Positions 1 to 9,255 are shown, counted from the first letter of the stretch. The stretch: 64,000 nucleotides of DNA from Amycolatopsis saalfeldensis (GCF_900110575.1 NZ_FOEF01000007.1:186001-250000), one strand, 5' to 3'. Numbers and translations are program-made. The notes: generated by a model from the sequence alone, not told the origin.

Positions 1-119
1 CGCAGGTGCCGTAGCTCCACCTCCATTACACCGACCTTATGGCCGCTTGGGATGTCCCGGAAGCCGCCGAAAGTCGGGATCGTGGAAGGGCTCTCCTCCC
101 GTCCCCGCAAGGAGTCCCC

Positions 120-1091
120 ATGCGACGAGCCTGTCTCGCGGTCGCGCTGAGCGGCGCGCTCGCACTCAGTACCGCCCCCGCCGCGCCGGCGGCTTCCGGC
201 TTCACCACCTCGATGGAGGTCTTCGAGCCCGGCGGCAGCATTCACCGGGTGACGGTGACCCGGCCCGCGTCGGACCGGGCCGCCGCCCGGATCGCGCGCC
301 CGGCCGACGTGGTCCCGATCGAGCAGAACGGCCCCAGCGACACCACTTTCGACCTCGTCGTGGTCGGCGACGGCTACACCGCCGACGAGATGTCCACCTA
401 TTCCGAGCACGTCAAATCCAGCATCGACCAGTTGTTCTCGATCGAGCCGTACAAGAGCTACCGCAAGCAGTTCAACATCTGGCAGGTCAACGTCGTCTCG
501 CAGGATTCGGGCGTCAGCAACGATCCGGACCAGGGCATCCAGCGCAACACCGCGCTGGGCTCGTACTTCTGGTGCGGCAACACCGAACGGCTGCTCTGCG
601 TCGACGAGACCAAGGCGAAGCAGTACGCCGCGGCCGCACCGGACGTGGACCAGATCCTGGTGCTGGCCAACAGCACCAAGTACGGCGGCTCCGGCGGCGA
701 GGTCGCGACGTCCTCGGGCGGCAACGCCGCCTCGAGCCAGATCGTCCAGCACGAGCTGGGCCATTCCATCGGCGGGCTGGCCGACGAATACGACTACGGC
801 ACCTGCGACCCGAGCGAGCCGTCCGAGCCGAACGCGACCTCGCTGACCGAGGCCCAGATGCGCGACCAGCAGGCGAAGTGGTACCAGTACCTCGGCCGGC
901 CGTCACCGGACGGCGGCACCGTCGGCGCCTACGAGGGCTCCCGCTACTGCCAGACCGGGATGTACCGGCCCAGCGAGAACTCGATCATGCGCACGCTCGG
1001 GCAGCCGTTCAACCCGCCCAGCACCGACGCGATGATCGCCGGGTTCTACCGCGAGGCCCCGAGCCTGGCCCCGCACCGCCGGGCTGCCTGA
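120..1091 (+). CDS. Secreted zinc metallopeptidase, M64 (IgA peptidase) family
   Basis: The 323-residue product is an exported protease. Its first ~27 residues form a signal peptide (two Arg, then a hydrophobic AVALSGALALS stretch ending in an Ala-rich cleavage region). The mature part has the M64 hallmarks: an early LVVVGDGYTADE segment and, near residue 215, the zinc site HELGH followed by GLADEYDYG, where His, Glu and His are the usual ligands and catalytic residue. I chose the ATG at 120 rather than the upstream in-frame start at 39 because it opens directly on the signal peptide and is preceded by AAGGAG. It is monocistronic as far as visible. The substrate is unknown, and the IgA name reflects family history rather than function here. 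Confidence 0.85.
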   Translation: MRRACLAVALSGALALSTAPAAPAASGFTTSMEVFEPGGSIHRVTVTRPASDRAAARIARPADVVPIEQNGPSDTTFDLVVVGDGYTADEMSTYSEHVKSSIDQLFSIEPYKSYRKQFNIWQVNVVSQDSGVSNDPDQGIQRNTALGSYFWCGNTERLLCVDETKAKQYAAAAPDVDQILVLANSTKYGGSGGEVATSSGGNAASSQIVQHELGHSIGGLADEYDYGTCDPSEPSEPNATSLTEAQMRDQQAKWYQYLGRPSPDGGTVGAYEGSRYCQTGMYRPSENSIMRTLGQPFNPPSTDAMIAGFYREAPSLAPHRRAA

Positions 1092-1225
1092 GCCGCGCCA
1101 GTAAAGGCTCCTGATGACTTTGTGTCACCGCTCACAAACCGACGGTTGAGCAGCGGGGTTCTGTGCTACCTCTTTTCCTCACGTCCAGGGCAAGCGCCGA
1201 GGCTTCACCTGCCGAGAGGACTTCG

Positions 1226-2083
1226 ATGAGCACCTCCGTGGCCTCACTGGAGATGGTCGACACCGGCCGCTACCCGCTCACCGAGCCGGGCAGCCCGGCC
1301 TGGCGGGAGACCGTCGAACGCACCCGCGCGGAGCTGGCCGACGTCGGCTGCAGCGTCCTGGCGCACTTCATCCGGCCCGAGCTGCACGAGGTGCTGCGCG
1401 CCGAGTGCGCCGCGCTCGAGCCCCACGCCTACACCAAGATCGAAAAGGTCAACGCCTACAACACCGCCATCGGCGAGCCCCTGCCCGAAGACCACCCGGG
1501 CCGGACGATCATGGAGCGCGGCAACGCCTTCGTGGCGCGGGACCACGTCCCGGCGTCGTCGCTGATCAGCCGGCTCTACACCAGCCCGCTGTTCCAGCGG
1601 TTCGTCGCCGACTGCTTCGGCCGGCCGCGGCTGCACGAGCTCGCCGACCCGCTCTCCGGGCTGACGCTCAACGTCATCGCCCCCGGCCGGGCGCACCCGT
1701 GGCACTTCGACACCAACACCCACACCGTCAGCCTGCTCACCCAGGCCGCCGCCGAGGGCGGGACCTTCGAGTACTGCCCCAACATCCGGTCCGCGGCCGA
1801 CGAGAACTTCCCGGCGGTCCGGGCGGTGCTCCGGGAAGACGGCACCCATCCGGTGCGCCGCCTCAAGCTCCGCCCGGGCGATCTTCAGCTGTTCAAGGGA
1901 CGCTTCGCCTTGCACCGGGTCAGCACGGTGGAAGGCGCCGTCGCGCGCCACTCCGCTATCTTCGCCTACAGCGAGCGCCCGGGGGTCGTCGGCAGCACGG
2001 AACGGACCAGGCAGCTGTTCGGCCGGGTCCTGCCCGTTCACCTCGGCGGGCGCACCGGCCGGGGCGACGAGCTGCTGGATTAG
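1226..2083 (+). CDS. BesD/HalD-like Fe(II)/2-oxoglutarate dioxygenase, predicted hydroxylase
   Basis: This 285-residue cupin-fold enzyme resembles the BesD/HalD family of free-amino-acid halogenases and hydroxylases. Visible family blocks are GGTFEYCPNIRS, RPGDLQLFKGR and AIFAYSERPGV. The metal site reads H160-F-D162 with the distal His at 230 (ALHRVS); a following RHSAI supplies the likely 2-oxoglutarate Arg. Characterised halogenases replace the Asp with Gly to make room for chloride, so the Asp here predicts hydroxylation. The ATG at 1226 follows GAGAGGA; an upstream in-frame start at 1163 would add 21 unconserved residues. The gene lies 40 bases before an acyltransferase-fold gene and the two probably share a transcript. 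The substrate (a free amino acid such as Lys or Arg?) is inferred, not shown. Confidence 0.82.
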   Translation: MSTSVASLEMVDTGRYPLTEPGSPAWRETVERTRAELADVGCSVLAHFIRPELHEVLRAECAALEPHAYTKIEKVNAYNTAIGEPLPEDHPGRTIMERGNAFVARDHVPASSLISRLYTSPLFQRFVADCFGRPRLHELADPLSGLTLNVIAPGRAHPWHFDTNTHTVSLLTQAAAEGGTFEYCPNIRSAADENFPAVRAVLREDGTHPVRRLKLRPGDLQLFKGRFALHRVSTVEGAVARHSAIFAYSERPGVVGSTERTRQLFGRVLPVHLGGRTGRGDELLD

Positions 2084-2123
2084 GTCACCGGGCCCTTTTC
2101 ACCCTCGACCGAGAAGGAAAACC

Positions 2124-3884
2124 GTGAGCAGTCCGGAATGGTCCACCCGCACCTTCGGCAACGACGACCGGCTCCCCCGGGTCCCCGTCCCCACCCTGGA
2201 GGCCAGCGGCCGCCGCTTCCTCGAGTGGTGCGCGCCGCTGCTGACCGCGGCAGAGCTGGCCGAGACCGAAGCCGCGGTCGCCGGGTTCCTCGCCCCGGAC
2301 AGCCCGGCGCACGGGCTGCAGGCGGCGCTGGAGGAGTACGACCGCTCGCCCGGCGTGCGCAGCTGGCTCGACACGTTCTGGCCGTACCGCTACCTCGGCC
2401 GCCGGGACCGGATCGCGCTCAACGCCAACTTCTTCTTCCTGTTCCGGGAGTCCCCGCTGGGCCAGGCGGAGCGCGCGGCCGAGCTGGCCGCGGCCGCCGT
2501 CGACTACAAGCTGCGGCTCGACGGCGAACTGGTGCCGCCCGTGCTCGTGCGGGGTGCGCCGCAGTCCATGGTGCAGCACAAGTTCCTGTTCTCGGCCACG
2601 CGGATCCCCGGCGTGGAGCTGGACACCGCGCGCACGCCGTACCGCGAAGGCTGGGAAGGGCCTTCGCACGAACGGCACATCGTCGTGTTCCACCAGAACA
2701 CCCCGTACCGGATGGACGTGCTCGACGAGGACGGCCGCCCGTACTCCCCCGGGCAGCTCGCCGACGGGCTGCGCGCGATCCTCAAGGACGACCACGTCAC
2801 CGACATCGCCGCCGGGCACTTCACGACGAAGGCCCGCGCGGAGTGGGCGGCCTCGCGGGCCGCCCTTCTCGAGGCGGGGAACGGCGAAGCGCTGGAAACC
2901 ATCGAGACCGCGCTGTTCTGCCTGTGCCTGGACGACTTCACGCCGTCGACCGCGCTCGAAGCCGGCGACCGGCTGCTGCACGGGGACAGCGGCAACCGCT
3001 GGTTCGACAAGGCCGTGTCGTTCATCGTGTTCGCGGACGGCACCGCGGGGATCAACGTCGAGCACTGCGAACTCGACGGCACCACGATCCTCGGCTTCAC
3101 CGACGCCGTGCTGAACGGATCGCCGGCGACACGCGAGCCGGCTTCCGGCGTTCCCGGCTACGAGGTGGTCCAGTTCGAGCTGACCGACGCGCTCCGCGAA
3201 GACGCGCAAGCGGCCGGGGCCGCCTTCAAGGCGTACGCGGACGCGACGGCGACGCAGACGTTGTCCTTCGACTTCGGCGCGAACCGGGCGAAGGAACTCA
3301 AGATGTCGCCCGACGCGTTCGCGCAGATGGCGTACCAGCTGGCGCACCGCCGGGCGAAGGGCCTGACCGGCGCGACGTACGAATCGATCGCCACCCGGCA
3401 GTTCCAGAACGGCCGCACCGAGGCGATGCGGGTGGTGACGCCCGAAGTCGTGCGCTTCGCCGACCTCATGACCGACGAAACGGCTTCCCCGGACGAGAAG
3501 CGCGAAGCCTTCCGCGCAGCCGCCGCGAAACACGTCGCCCGCGCGAAGGAATGCCAGGCCGGGGACGCGCCGGAGCAGCACCTGTGGGAGCTACAGCTGA
3601 TCGGGAAACGCCGCGGTGACACCGAAACGCCGGCGCTGTACTCCTCGCCCGGCTGGCTGAAGTCGCGTGACGACTACCTGAGCACCAGCTCCGCGCCGTC
3701 GGTCAGCATCCAGTACTTCGGGTTCGGCTCGACCAGCCCGCAGTGCATCGGCGTCGCGTACGTGCTGCTGCCGGACCGCTGGAACATCTACCTCAGCACC
3801 CCGCAACACGTCTCGGCAGAGATGCGCCGCTTCGCCGACGAGCTGACCCGCGCGGTCCTCGAACTGCAGGAACTCCTGGCCTGA
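2124..3884 (+). CDS. Choline/carnitine O-acyltransferase family protein
   Basis: The 586-residue protein belongs to the carnitine/choline acyltransferase fold, which moves acyl groups between CoA and a hydroxylated quaternary amine. Family features are the N-terminal PRVPVPTLEASGRRFLEW-type opening, a WLDTFWPYRYLG stretch, the catalytic block INVEHCELDG with His314, and a C-terminal STSAPS segment like the substrate-binding STS motif. The GTG start at 2124 has GAGAAGGA just upstream. Members are common in eukaryotes and sparse in bacteria. Its partner, a predicted amino-acid hydroxylase 40 bases upstream, suggests that a hydroxylated amino acid is acylated next, but this is inference. A strong hairpin follows the stop. 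Confidence 0.85.
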   Translation: MSSPEWSTRTFGNDDRLPRVPVPTLEASGRRFLEWCAPLLTAAELAETEAAVAGFLAPDSPAHGLQAALEEYDRSPGVRSWLDTFWPYRYLGRRDRIALNANFFFLFRESPLGQAERAAELAAAAVDYKLRLDGELVPPVLVRGAPQSMVQHKFLFSATRIPGVELDTARTPYREGWEGPSHERHIVVFHQNTPYRMDVLDEDGRPYSPGQLADGLRAILKDDHVTDIAAGHFTTKARAEWAASRAALLEAGNGEALETIETALFCLCLDDFTPSTALEAGDRLLHGDSGNRWFDKAVSFIVFADGTAGINVEHCELDGTTILGFTDAVLNGSPATREPASGVPGYEVVQFELTDALREDAQAAGAAFKAYADATATQTLSFDFGANRAKELKMSPDAFAQMAYQLAHRRAKGLTGATYESIATRQFQNGRTEAMRVVTPEVVRFADLMTDETASPDEKREAFRAAAAKHVARAKECQAGDAPEQHLWELQLIGKRRGDTETPALYSSPGWLKSRDDYLSTSSAPSVSIQYFGFGSTSPQCIGVAYVLLPDRWNIYLSTPQHVSAEMRRFADELTRAVLELQELLA

Positions 3885-3903
3885 CAAGGACTTCCCCCGG
3901 CCG

Positions 3904-3938
3904 GACGGCCACCGCGGCGGGCTGCCGCGGTGGCCGTC
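3904..3938. terminator. Bidirectional hairpin terminator between convergent genes
   Basis: A perfect inverted repeat has 14-base GC-rich arms (3904-3917 and 3925-3938) and a 7-base loop. It lies in the 58-base gap between the convergent acyltransferase and Ig-like genes. No T tract follows, as is usual in actinobacteria. Confidence 0.75.
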
Positions 3939-3942
3939 ACGG

Positions 3943-6336
3943 TCAGATCGCTGCGGTGCCGCGGCTGACGGAAGTCCCCGCGGGGACCCAGAAACCGGCG
4001 TACGAGGTGTCCGTGCGCTGCCCGGCCGCGTTGGCGCTCCAAGCCCGGACGGAAAGCACGTACTGCGTCTGGTCCGCCGGCACCGTGACCTCGAACGCCC
4101 CCGCGCCGTCGGCCCCGGGCCGGACGGTCACGTCCGGACCGGGTCCGCTGGCTGTCTCCACGACGTACCCGTAAGAGGCGAGGCCCGGCTGGACCGGGGT
4201 GACCGTGCAGTGGATCACCTGGCCGGGCCGGACGTCCCCGGTCGCGTCACAGGTCAGCGGCGGGGCCGCCGAGCGAGGCGAGAACGAGTAGTACCCGGCT
4301 TCCGACACCGTGCCGTCGGCGAACGTGGTGGTGGCGTTCAGGTACTGCGAATCGACGGTGAGCGGGGTCAGCACGGCACTCGCCGTCCCGTCCGGGCCGG
4401 CGGGCACGGTGACCGGGTCCCCACCGCGGTAACGGTAGGTGTAGCTCACCGCGCCCGGGATCGGTGACGAGAAGGTGAACGTGCCCGGCGTCGTGACGTA
4501 CGCCCCGACGGACCACTTCGGGTACTCGACGCTGGTGATCGTCGGACCGTTCGTGTCGGCCACGATGTTGACCTCGTTCGTCGCCGACACCAGTCCGGCC
4601 CCGGTCGTCGTGTGGACACGCAGCCAGTGCTGGCCCACCTGAGCCGGGACGATGGTGACCTGGGCGGTGCCGTCCGGCCCCACCGGGATCGTCACCGGGT
4701 CGCCGTAGTCCCAGTCGTAGGTGAAGGAGACCGAGCCCGGCAGCGTGGCGTGCAGCGTGAAGACGGCGGGGTGGGCGGTCATGACGCCACCGGGCACGTC
4801 GACCACGGGCAGGCCCCGGTCGATCGGGATCTGGCTGTAGCCGGCGCTGGACAGGTTTCCGTTGGTCATCCGCGCCCGCACGCTGACGTCGTAGCGCTTC
4901 GCGGCGTCCGTCGGCGTGACCGTGATCGTGGCGGTGCCGTCCGGGCCCGCGGGCACGGTGGTCTCGGGCCCGTTGTCGATCTGGTAGAGGTACTCGGTGG
5001 CGCCGTTGTCGCCGTAGGGGCTGAACTGGCACTGCCGGGTCTCGCCGAGGTAGGCCTGGGCCGGCGTGCACGCCATCGAAGGACCGTTGTGGGCCACGAG
5101 GAACCAGTACTCGCCCGACGGGCCGCGGTTGCCCGCGACGTCCACTCCGGACGCGACCATGCTCATCGGCCCGTCGGTGCGCGGGGCGAACCGGACCGTG
5201 GCCTTGCCGCCGGGCCGGTCGGCCGCGACGTAGCCGCTGTCCCGGTCGCCGACATTCCACTGGAAGCCGGCGATCTGGGTGTCCCCGCGGGCGTCGAGGG
5301 TGAAGTCGCCGGGGATGCCGGTGCCACCCTTTCCGGGCCCCTCGTACGTGTAGTCGGCCGAGGTGATCACCGGGGCCGTGGCCGGCGCGGTGAAGTCGGT
5401 GGTGAACCGGCAGGTCTCGCTCCACGCGCTCGTGGCCAGCGAGTCATACGCGCGGACCTGCCACGCGTAGGTGACGCCGTCCGCCAGCTGCGCATCGGGG
5501 TCGTACGAGGTGGTGGTGCTGTAGACGCCCCGTGTGCCGGTGGCCCGCTGGTCGGGGTGGTCCACCGGCCACCAGGCGAACTCGGCCGAGAAGTCCGGGT
5601 CGTCCGGGTCGCTGACGGCCGCCGACATCGTGGACTCGCCATGGCGGACGAGCGGGGCTTCCGCGCAGGCGTGCGTGCCGGTCTTCAGCGCGCTGGGCGT
5701 CACCGGCGGCTGGTTCTTCTGGATGCTGAGGTACAGCATCGGCCGGTAGGCGCGGCCGAAACGCGGGTTGTGCTGCTGGTCGTCCGGCAGGCGCAGGACC
5801 ATCGTCAGCGAGGTGCGGCCGGCGTCGATCGCCTGCTGCAGGGCCGGCGCGGCGTCCCAGTCGAGGTAGTCCGACGGGCAGGCGTCGAGGCTGCCGGGGC
5901 CGGGCACCTTGCTCAGCTCCCGGGGCTGGTTGTCCCACGTCGGCGGGTTTTTCGCCGGGGCCGTCACCCACAGCTCGGTGCCGCGCGGCGCCGAGCAGTC
6001 GGCGACCGCGGTCTCTTTTCCGGACAGCTCCGCGGAAATCACCTTCGCGCCGCGCAGACCGGAGAGGTCGAAGGTGAAGTAGGACTTCGAAACGTGCTTC
6101 TGGTGATCGGCCGTGACTTTCGCGCCGATCGGCGCGTCACCGGCCGGATCGACGAAGCTCTTCCTCGGCTGGGCCGAGTCGGTGTAGGACCAAGACGTCG
6201 ACTGGACCGACGTGATGACGGTCGCGTCGGCCGGCGACGCGAGCAGCGCCGTCCCGGCCGTGAGCAGTGCCGCGGTGACGGCGAGGACGCCCGCTCTCGC
6301 GGGCAGCGTCGATCTTCCGGAGCCCAAAAGGCTCAC
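3943..6336 (-). CDS. Large secreted protein with Ig/fibronectin-like repeats
   Basis: An exported protein of about 797 residues. A signal peptide (VLAVTAALLTAGTALLASPADA) precedes a DNRLRE-like beta domain (DPAGDAPIGAKVTADHQKHVSKSYF) carrying conserved beta-strand and Trp positions. Repeated Ig-like modules follow, each with a Gly-Pro-Asp-Gly-Thr-Ala (GPDGTA) turn; that turn recurs about four times, showing tandem repetition. The C-terminus is also beta-rich, with no anchor or catalytic motif. The start is uncertain: GTG at 6336 gives a typical signal peptide, while another in-frame GTG at 6447 would add 37 low-complexity residues. It is probably a cell-surface or secreted binding or structural protein. 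No function can be assigned. Confidence 0.72.
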   Translation of the reverse strand: MSLLGSGRSTLPARAGVLAVTAALLTAGTALLASPADATVITSVQSTSWSYTDSAQPRKSFVDPAGDAPIGAKVTADHQKHVSKSYFTFDLSGLRGAKVISAELSGKETAVADCSAPRGTELWVTAPAKNPPTWDNQPRELSKVPGPGSLDACPSDYLDWDAAPALQQAIDAGRTSLTMVLRLPDDQQHNPRFGRAYRPMLYLSIQKNQPPVTPSALKTGTHACAEAPLVRHGESTMSAAVSDPDDPDFSAEFAWWPVDHPDQRATGTRGVYSTTTSYDPDAQLADGVTYAWQVRAYDSLATSAWSETCRFTTDFTAPATAPVITSADYTYEGPGKGGTGIPGDFTLDARGDTQIAGFQWNVGDRDSGYVAADRPGGKATVRFAPRTDGPMSMVASGVDVAGNRGPSGEYWFLVAHNGPSMACTPAQAYLGETRQCQFSPYGDNGATEYLYQIDNGPETTVPAGPDGTATITVTPTDAAKRYDVSVRARMTNGNLSSAGYSQIPIDRGLPVVDVPGGVMTAHPAVFTLHATLPGSVSFTYDWDYGDPVTIPVGPDGTAQVTIVPAQVGQHWLRVHTTTGAGLVSATNEVNIVADTNGPTITSVEYPKWSVGAYVTTPGTFTFSSPIPGAVSYTYRYRGGDPVTVPAGPDGTASAVLTPLTVDSQYLNATTTFADGTVSEAGYYSFSPRSAAPPLTCDATGDVRPGQVIHCTVTPVQPGLASYGYVVETASGPGPDVTVRPGADGAGAFEVTVPADQTQYVLSVRAWSANAAGQRTDTSYAGFWVPAGTSVSRGTAAI

Positions 6337-6464
6337 CCCCTGTGTGCCGGCGGCCGCCGCTGCGGCCGATCCGATACCGACACGCGCGGAGGAGGCGGAC
6401 GGTTGCCCGCAAACCGGCACGGGAAGGACGAATCCCTCCCACCACACCGGGTTCCGGTTGGTTA

Positions 6465-6900
6465 CTAGCAGACCTGCACCCCGTCGATGATGTTGTCGAT
6501 GTGCAGGCTGGACAGGTTGGGCTGGTTCTCGACGGCGGTCGAGGTCCGGACCGTGACGAACGCGCTGCCGTTCCAGTTCGAGAACACCGCGGTCGCGTGG
6601 CCGGTCTGGTTGTTGCGGTAGGACGAGGTGTGGTCGTTCCAGTTCCCGGCGCCCAGGTGGATGGACGGTCCCGGACCGGTCCGCTTCCCGTGCCGCGGCG
6701 CCGGCGGCGGCCCTGCCCGAGCGGCGACGTCTGCCTGAACGACGGTTACAACTACACCGGCGCCCAGCTCAACCTGTACTACTGCGGGTTCTACAACCTG
6801 GGCACCGCCGGGTTCGCCGCCGGCGGTGCCGCCTGCGCGGTGCCGGCCGCCCGGCCAGGAGCAGCGCGCCGAGTAGCGCAACCACGGTCTTCCGCATCAT
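6465..6900 (-). pseudogene. Broken I36-type peptidase inhibitor gene with an inverted middle segment
   Basis: Three parts of one small secreted I36-like protein are present. The signal peptide (MMRKTVVALLGALLLAG) starts at 6900 on the minus strand. The C-terminal half (NWNDHTSSYRNNQTGH to the end, DNIIDGVQVC) is also minus strand, 6465 to about 6698. The central cysteine-rich piece (CPSGDVCLNDGYNY and CGFYNLG) reads only on the PLUS strand, about 6714-6806. Eleven-base inverted repeats at 6699-6709 and 6815-6825 bound the reversed piece. Flipping it back almost restores the gene, but at least one single-base shift remains, and the signal-peptide tail is also out of frame. Decay, a real micro-inversion or an assembly artefact are all possible. 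Confidence 0.75.
6699..6825. repeat. Inverted-repeat-bounded micro-inversion
   Basis: The 11-base arms CGCCGGCGGCG (6699-6709) and its exact reverse complement (6815-6825) flank about 105 bases whose coding sense is opposite to both sides. This is the segment carrying the central inhibitor peptide. Confidence 0.6.
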
Positions 6901-7081
6901 TGTCGATCATTGCCTTCCGTTCCCTCGACCGGGCGGCCTGCCCGGCCTCCGGGGACGACAGTGCCGAAAGCAGCCTGCAGAAACCTTGCCGTGTGCCGGT
7001 GCAAGGTTTCTGCAACGTCGACCGAGGTGCGGGTCCCGGCGTGGCTCGTGACCACGCCGGGCTCCGCTGCGCGTCTTGTGC

Positions 7082-7573
7082 TCAGCCGCCGACCTGGTTG
7101 GCGGCGGTCTGGGCGCGGGACATGTACTGCTGGTAGGCGCCGTTGAGGTAGGTCGTCCACGGCTGCCAGTTGGTGCCGCCCGAGGAGATGTTGTACGCGG
7201 CCTGCGCGCAGCCGGCGGGGTCGAACGCCTGGCCGTCGGACACCTCCGGGTGCCAGCGGTTGCTGATCTGCCAGACGCCGCGGTCGTGGCTGCAGTCGGT
7301 GTTGATCAGCACCGCCTGCGTCCAGCCCTGGCTTTCGGCCAGCGCGACCGCGATGGAGATGACCAGGCCGTTTCCGTGCAGGTTCGCGTTGCGCGCGTAC
7401 TGCGCGATCTGCACGTCGCTCAGGTGGTCGCCGGCCAGGATGCTCTGCTGGGTGCAGTCCAGCGGCTGCACGACCTGGGACGGCTCGGTGCCGGCTGTGG
7501 CCAGCGGGGCGGTGATCAGCGCGCCGGCCAGGACGAGCCCGGACAGCACGGAAACACGGCGGAAGTACGTCAT
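7082..7573 (-). CDS. Secreted lysozyme-like / transglycosylase-fold protein
   Basis: A 163-residue exported protein. The signal peptide (RRVSVLSGLVLAGALITAPLATAG) is followed by a single alpha-helical lysozyme-like domain. ALAESQGWTQAVLIN contains the candidate catalytic Glu of the SLT family, and the later DRGVWQISNRWHPEVSD matches the G-x-(W/F)-Q-I-S block of these muralytic proteins. Two Cys pairs are likely disulfides. The ATG at 7573 has GAGG upstream; an ATG at 7591 and an earlier start would lengthen the N-terminus without helping the signal peptide. It probably trims peptidoglycan in the wall or acts on other bacteria. It stands alone, upstream of the broken inhibitor gene on the same strand. 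Confidence 0.78.
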   Translation of the reverse strand: MTYFRRVSVLSGLVLAGALITAPLATAGTEPSQVVQPLDCTQQSILAGDHLSDVQIAQYARNANLHGNGLVISIAVALAESQGWTQAVLINTDCSHDRGVWQISNRWHPEVSDGQAFDPAGCAQAAYNISSGGTNWQPWTTYLNGAYQQYMSRAQTAANQVGG

Positions 7574-7864
7574 TACCGACCTCACAGTCATTCGAAGCGG
7601 GGATACGACGTGCCGGCCCGGCAGGAGACGCCATCCCGCCACCGGCCCGGTGGAAACCGAACGGTCGAGAAGCGACCAGCTGGCGGATTGGTCTGGACAA
7701 ATTTACCGCGTGGCGGACCGGTGCACAAGCACCGGCGAACCCACCGGGTCCGTTATCCCCACACCACCGTCGAGCGCTCGGGATTCGCCGGCGCATCGGT
7801 GGTTCGGGCGAAGTGCGCCCCGCCGCCGTCGACGATTCCGCCCGGCCCTGCCTACGCTGGGCCG

Positions 7865-8290
7865 ATGCCGGACAAGAAGAGCCGCCCCGCCCGGGTCGAG
7901 GACGTCCACGAGCTCGCGCTGGCCATGCCGCACACCACCGTCGAGCGCGGCTCCGGGGACAATCCGGTCTACCAGGTCGGCGGGAAGTCGTTCATCTTCT
8001 TCCGCAACCCGCGGCCGGACGCGGTCGATCCGGACACCGGCGAGCGCTACCCGGACGTGATCGTCTTCTGGGTCGGGTCCGAGGCCGACAAGCAGGCGAT
8101 GGTCCAGGACGAGGGGTCGCCGTTCTTCACCACCCCGCACTTCGACGGGCACCTGTCCGTGCTGCTGCGCGCCGGCCGGATCGGTGAGCTGAGCCGGCAG
8201 GAGGTGGCGGAGGTGGTCCAGGAAGCGTGGTTGTCACGCGCCTCGGCGCGCCGCGCGGCGACGTGGCTCGAGGAGCACCCGCTGGAGTGA
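7865..8290 (+). CDS. MmcQ/YjbR-like (CyaY-fold) protein
   Basis: A 141-residue single-domain protein of the MmcQ/YjbR group. The visible pattern is VHELALAMPHTTVERG near the N-terminus, a strand-rich middle (YQVGGKSFIFFRNPR) and a conserved FTTPHFDGHLSVLLR block before a helical end (VAEVVQEAWLSRA). Family proteins are described as DNA-binding-like, but no biochemical role is settled. The ATG at 7865 is the only start that keeps the conserved N-terminus. It lies alone between divergent neighbours. Confidence 0.78.
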   Translation: MPDKKSRPARVEDVHELALAMPHTTVERGSGDNPVYQVGGKSFIFFRNPRPDAVDPDTGERYPDVIVFWVGSEADKQAMVQDEGSPFFTTPHFDGHLSVLLRAGRIGELSRQEVAEVVQEAWLSRASARRAATWLEEHPLE

Positions 8291-8418
8291 CCGGCCACTG
8301 TGGACAGTTCCGGTGGCCGGGACAGGTCGCGGCGATCTTCTCGTTCCTGCGAGGATGGCGGGACCTCGCAGTCCCGGCGCCACCCGGTCGGTGGCTTGAG
8401 TGCAGGAGGTTTCGGGTG

Positions 8419-9255
8419 ATGGCCGCTCCGACGTGGGTGTTGTCGGGTTTCGGTGACGAGATCGACGCGGATCCGGTGGTGCAGCTCGCGGTGCTGGAGG
8501 CGCTGGGCGCCCGGCATCTGGAGTTGCGTGGCGCTTGGGGCACCGGCGTGCTGGCTTTGGACGCGCAGCAGCGGACCGCCTTGCGGAAGCTGCTGGACGA
8601 ACGCGGGTTCAGGGTCTCCGCCATCGCCTCGCCCCTGGGGAAGGTCTCGCTCGACCTCCCGGTCGAGGCCGAGGTGACCCGCCTGGGCACCGCGATCGAG
8701 CTGGCGCGGGTGTTCTCGACCCGTTTCATCCGGATGTTCTCCTTCTACCAGGAAGGACGCGACCCGGCGGGCATGCGCGACGAGGTCCTGGTGCGGTTAC
8801 GGGCCATGGCCGCCCTCGCCGAGCGGGAGGACGTGGTGTTGCTGCACGAGAACGAGAAGGACATCTACGGCGACACCCCGGACCGGGTCGTGGACCTGGT
8901 CGAGTCGGTCGGCTCCGAGCACCTGCGGGTGGCGTGGGACGCCGCGAACTTCGTGCAGGTCGGGGCCCGCCCGTTCACCGACGCCTACGCCCGCCTGCGG
9001 CCCTACCTGGACTACCTGCAGATCAAAGACGCCCTCGCCGCCGACGGCCGGGTCGTCGCCGCGGGCGAAGGCGACGGCGAGGTGGTCGAAACCCTGACCG
9101 CGCTACGGGACGACGGCTATCAGGGCTTCATCTCCCTCGAACCCCACCTCTCCGCAGCCCACGCCACCGGCGGGTTCTCCGGGCCCGCCGCGTTCGGCCG
9201 GGCCGCCCGGGCCTTGCGCGGCATCACCGACCGGCTCGGGGTGGAACTCGCATGA
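8419..9255 (+). CDS. Sugar phosphate isomerase/epimerase-like TIM-barrel protein
   Basis: A 278-residue protein of the xylose-isomerase-like TIM barrel (AP endonuclease 2) superfamily. Blocks are WVLSGFGDEI at the N-terminus, ELRGAWG, LLHENEKDIYG (metal-ligand Glu), VAWDAANFVQ (Asp), YLQIKDA and ISLEPHL (C-terminal Glu). The ATG at 8419 is preceded by GGAGG. Its stop overlaps the next start by four bases (ATGA), so it is the first gene of a coupled three-gene sugar operon with an oxidoreductase and an alpha-mannosidase. It probably isomerises or epimerises a sugar or cyclitol intermediate; the exact substrate is not readable. Confidence 0.82.
   Translation: MAAPTWVLSGFGDEIDADPVVQLAVLEALGARHLELRGAWGTGVLALDAQQRTALRKLLDERGFRVSAIASPLGKVSLDLPVEAEVTRLGTAIELARVFSTRFIRMFSFYQEGRDPAGMRDEVLVRLRAMAALAEREDVVLLHENEKDIYGDTPDRVVDLVESVGSEHLRVAWDAANFVQVGARPFTDAYARLRPYLDYLQIKDALAADGRVVAAGEGDGEVVETLTALRDDGYQGFISLEPHLSAAHATGGFSGPAAFGRAARALRGITDRLGVELA

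Noticed and set aside
1226..2083. Calling the dioxygenase a halogenase
   Set aside because: The metal triad has Asp162, whereas halogenases of this family need Gly at that position.
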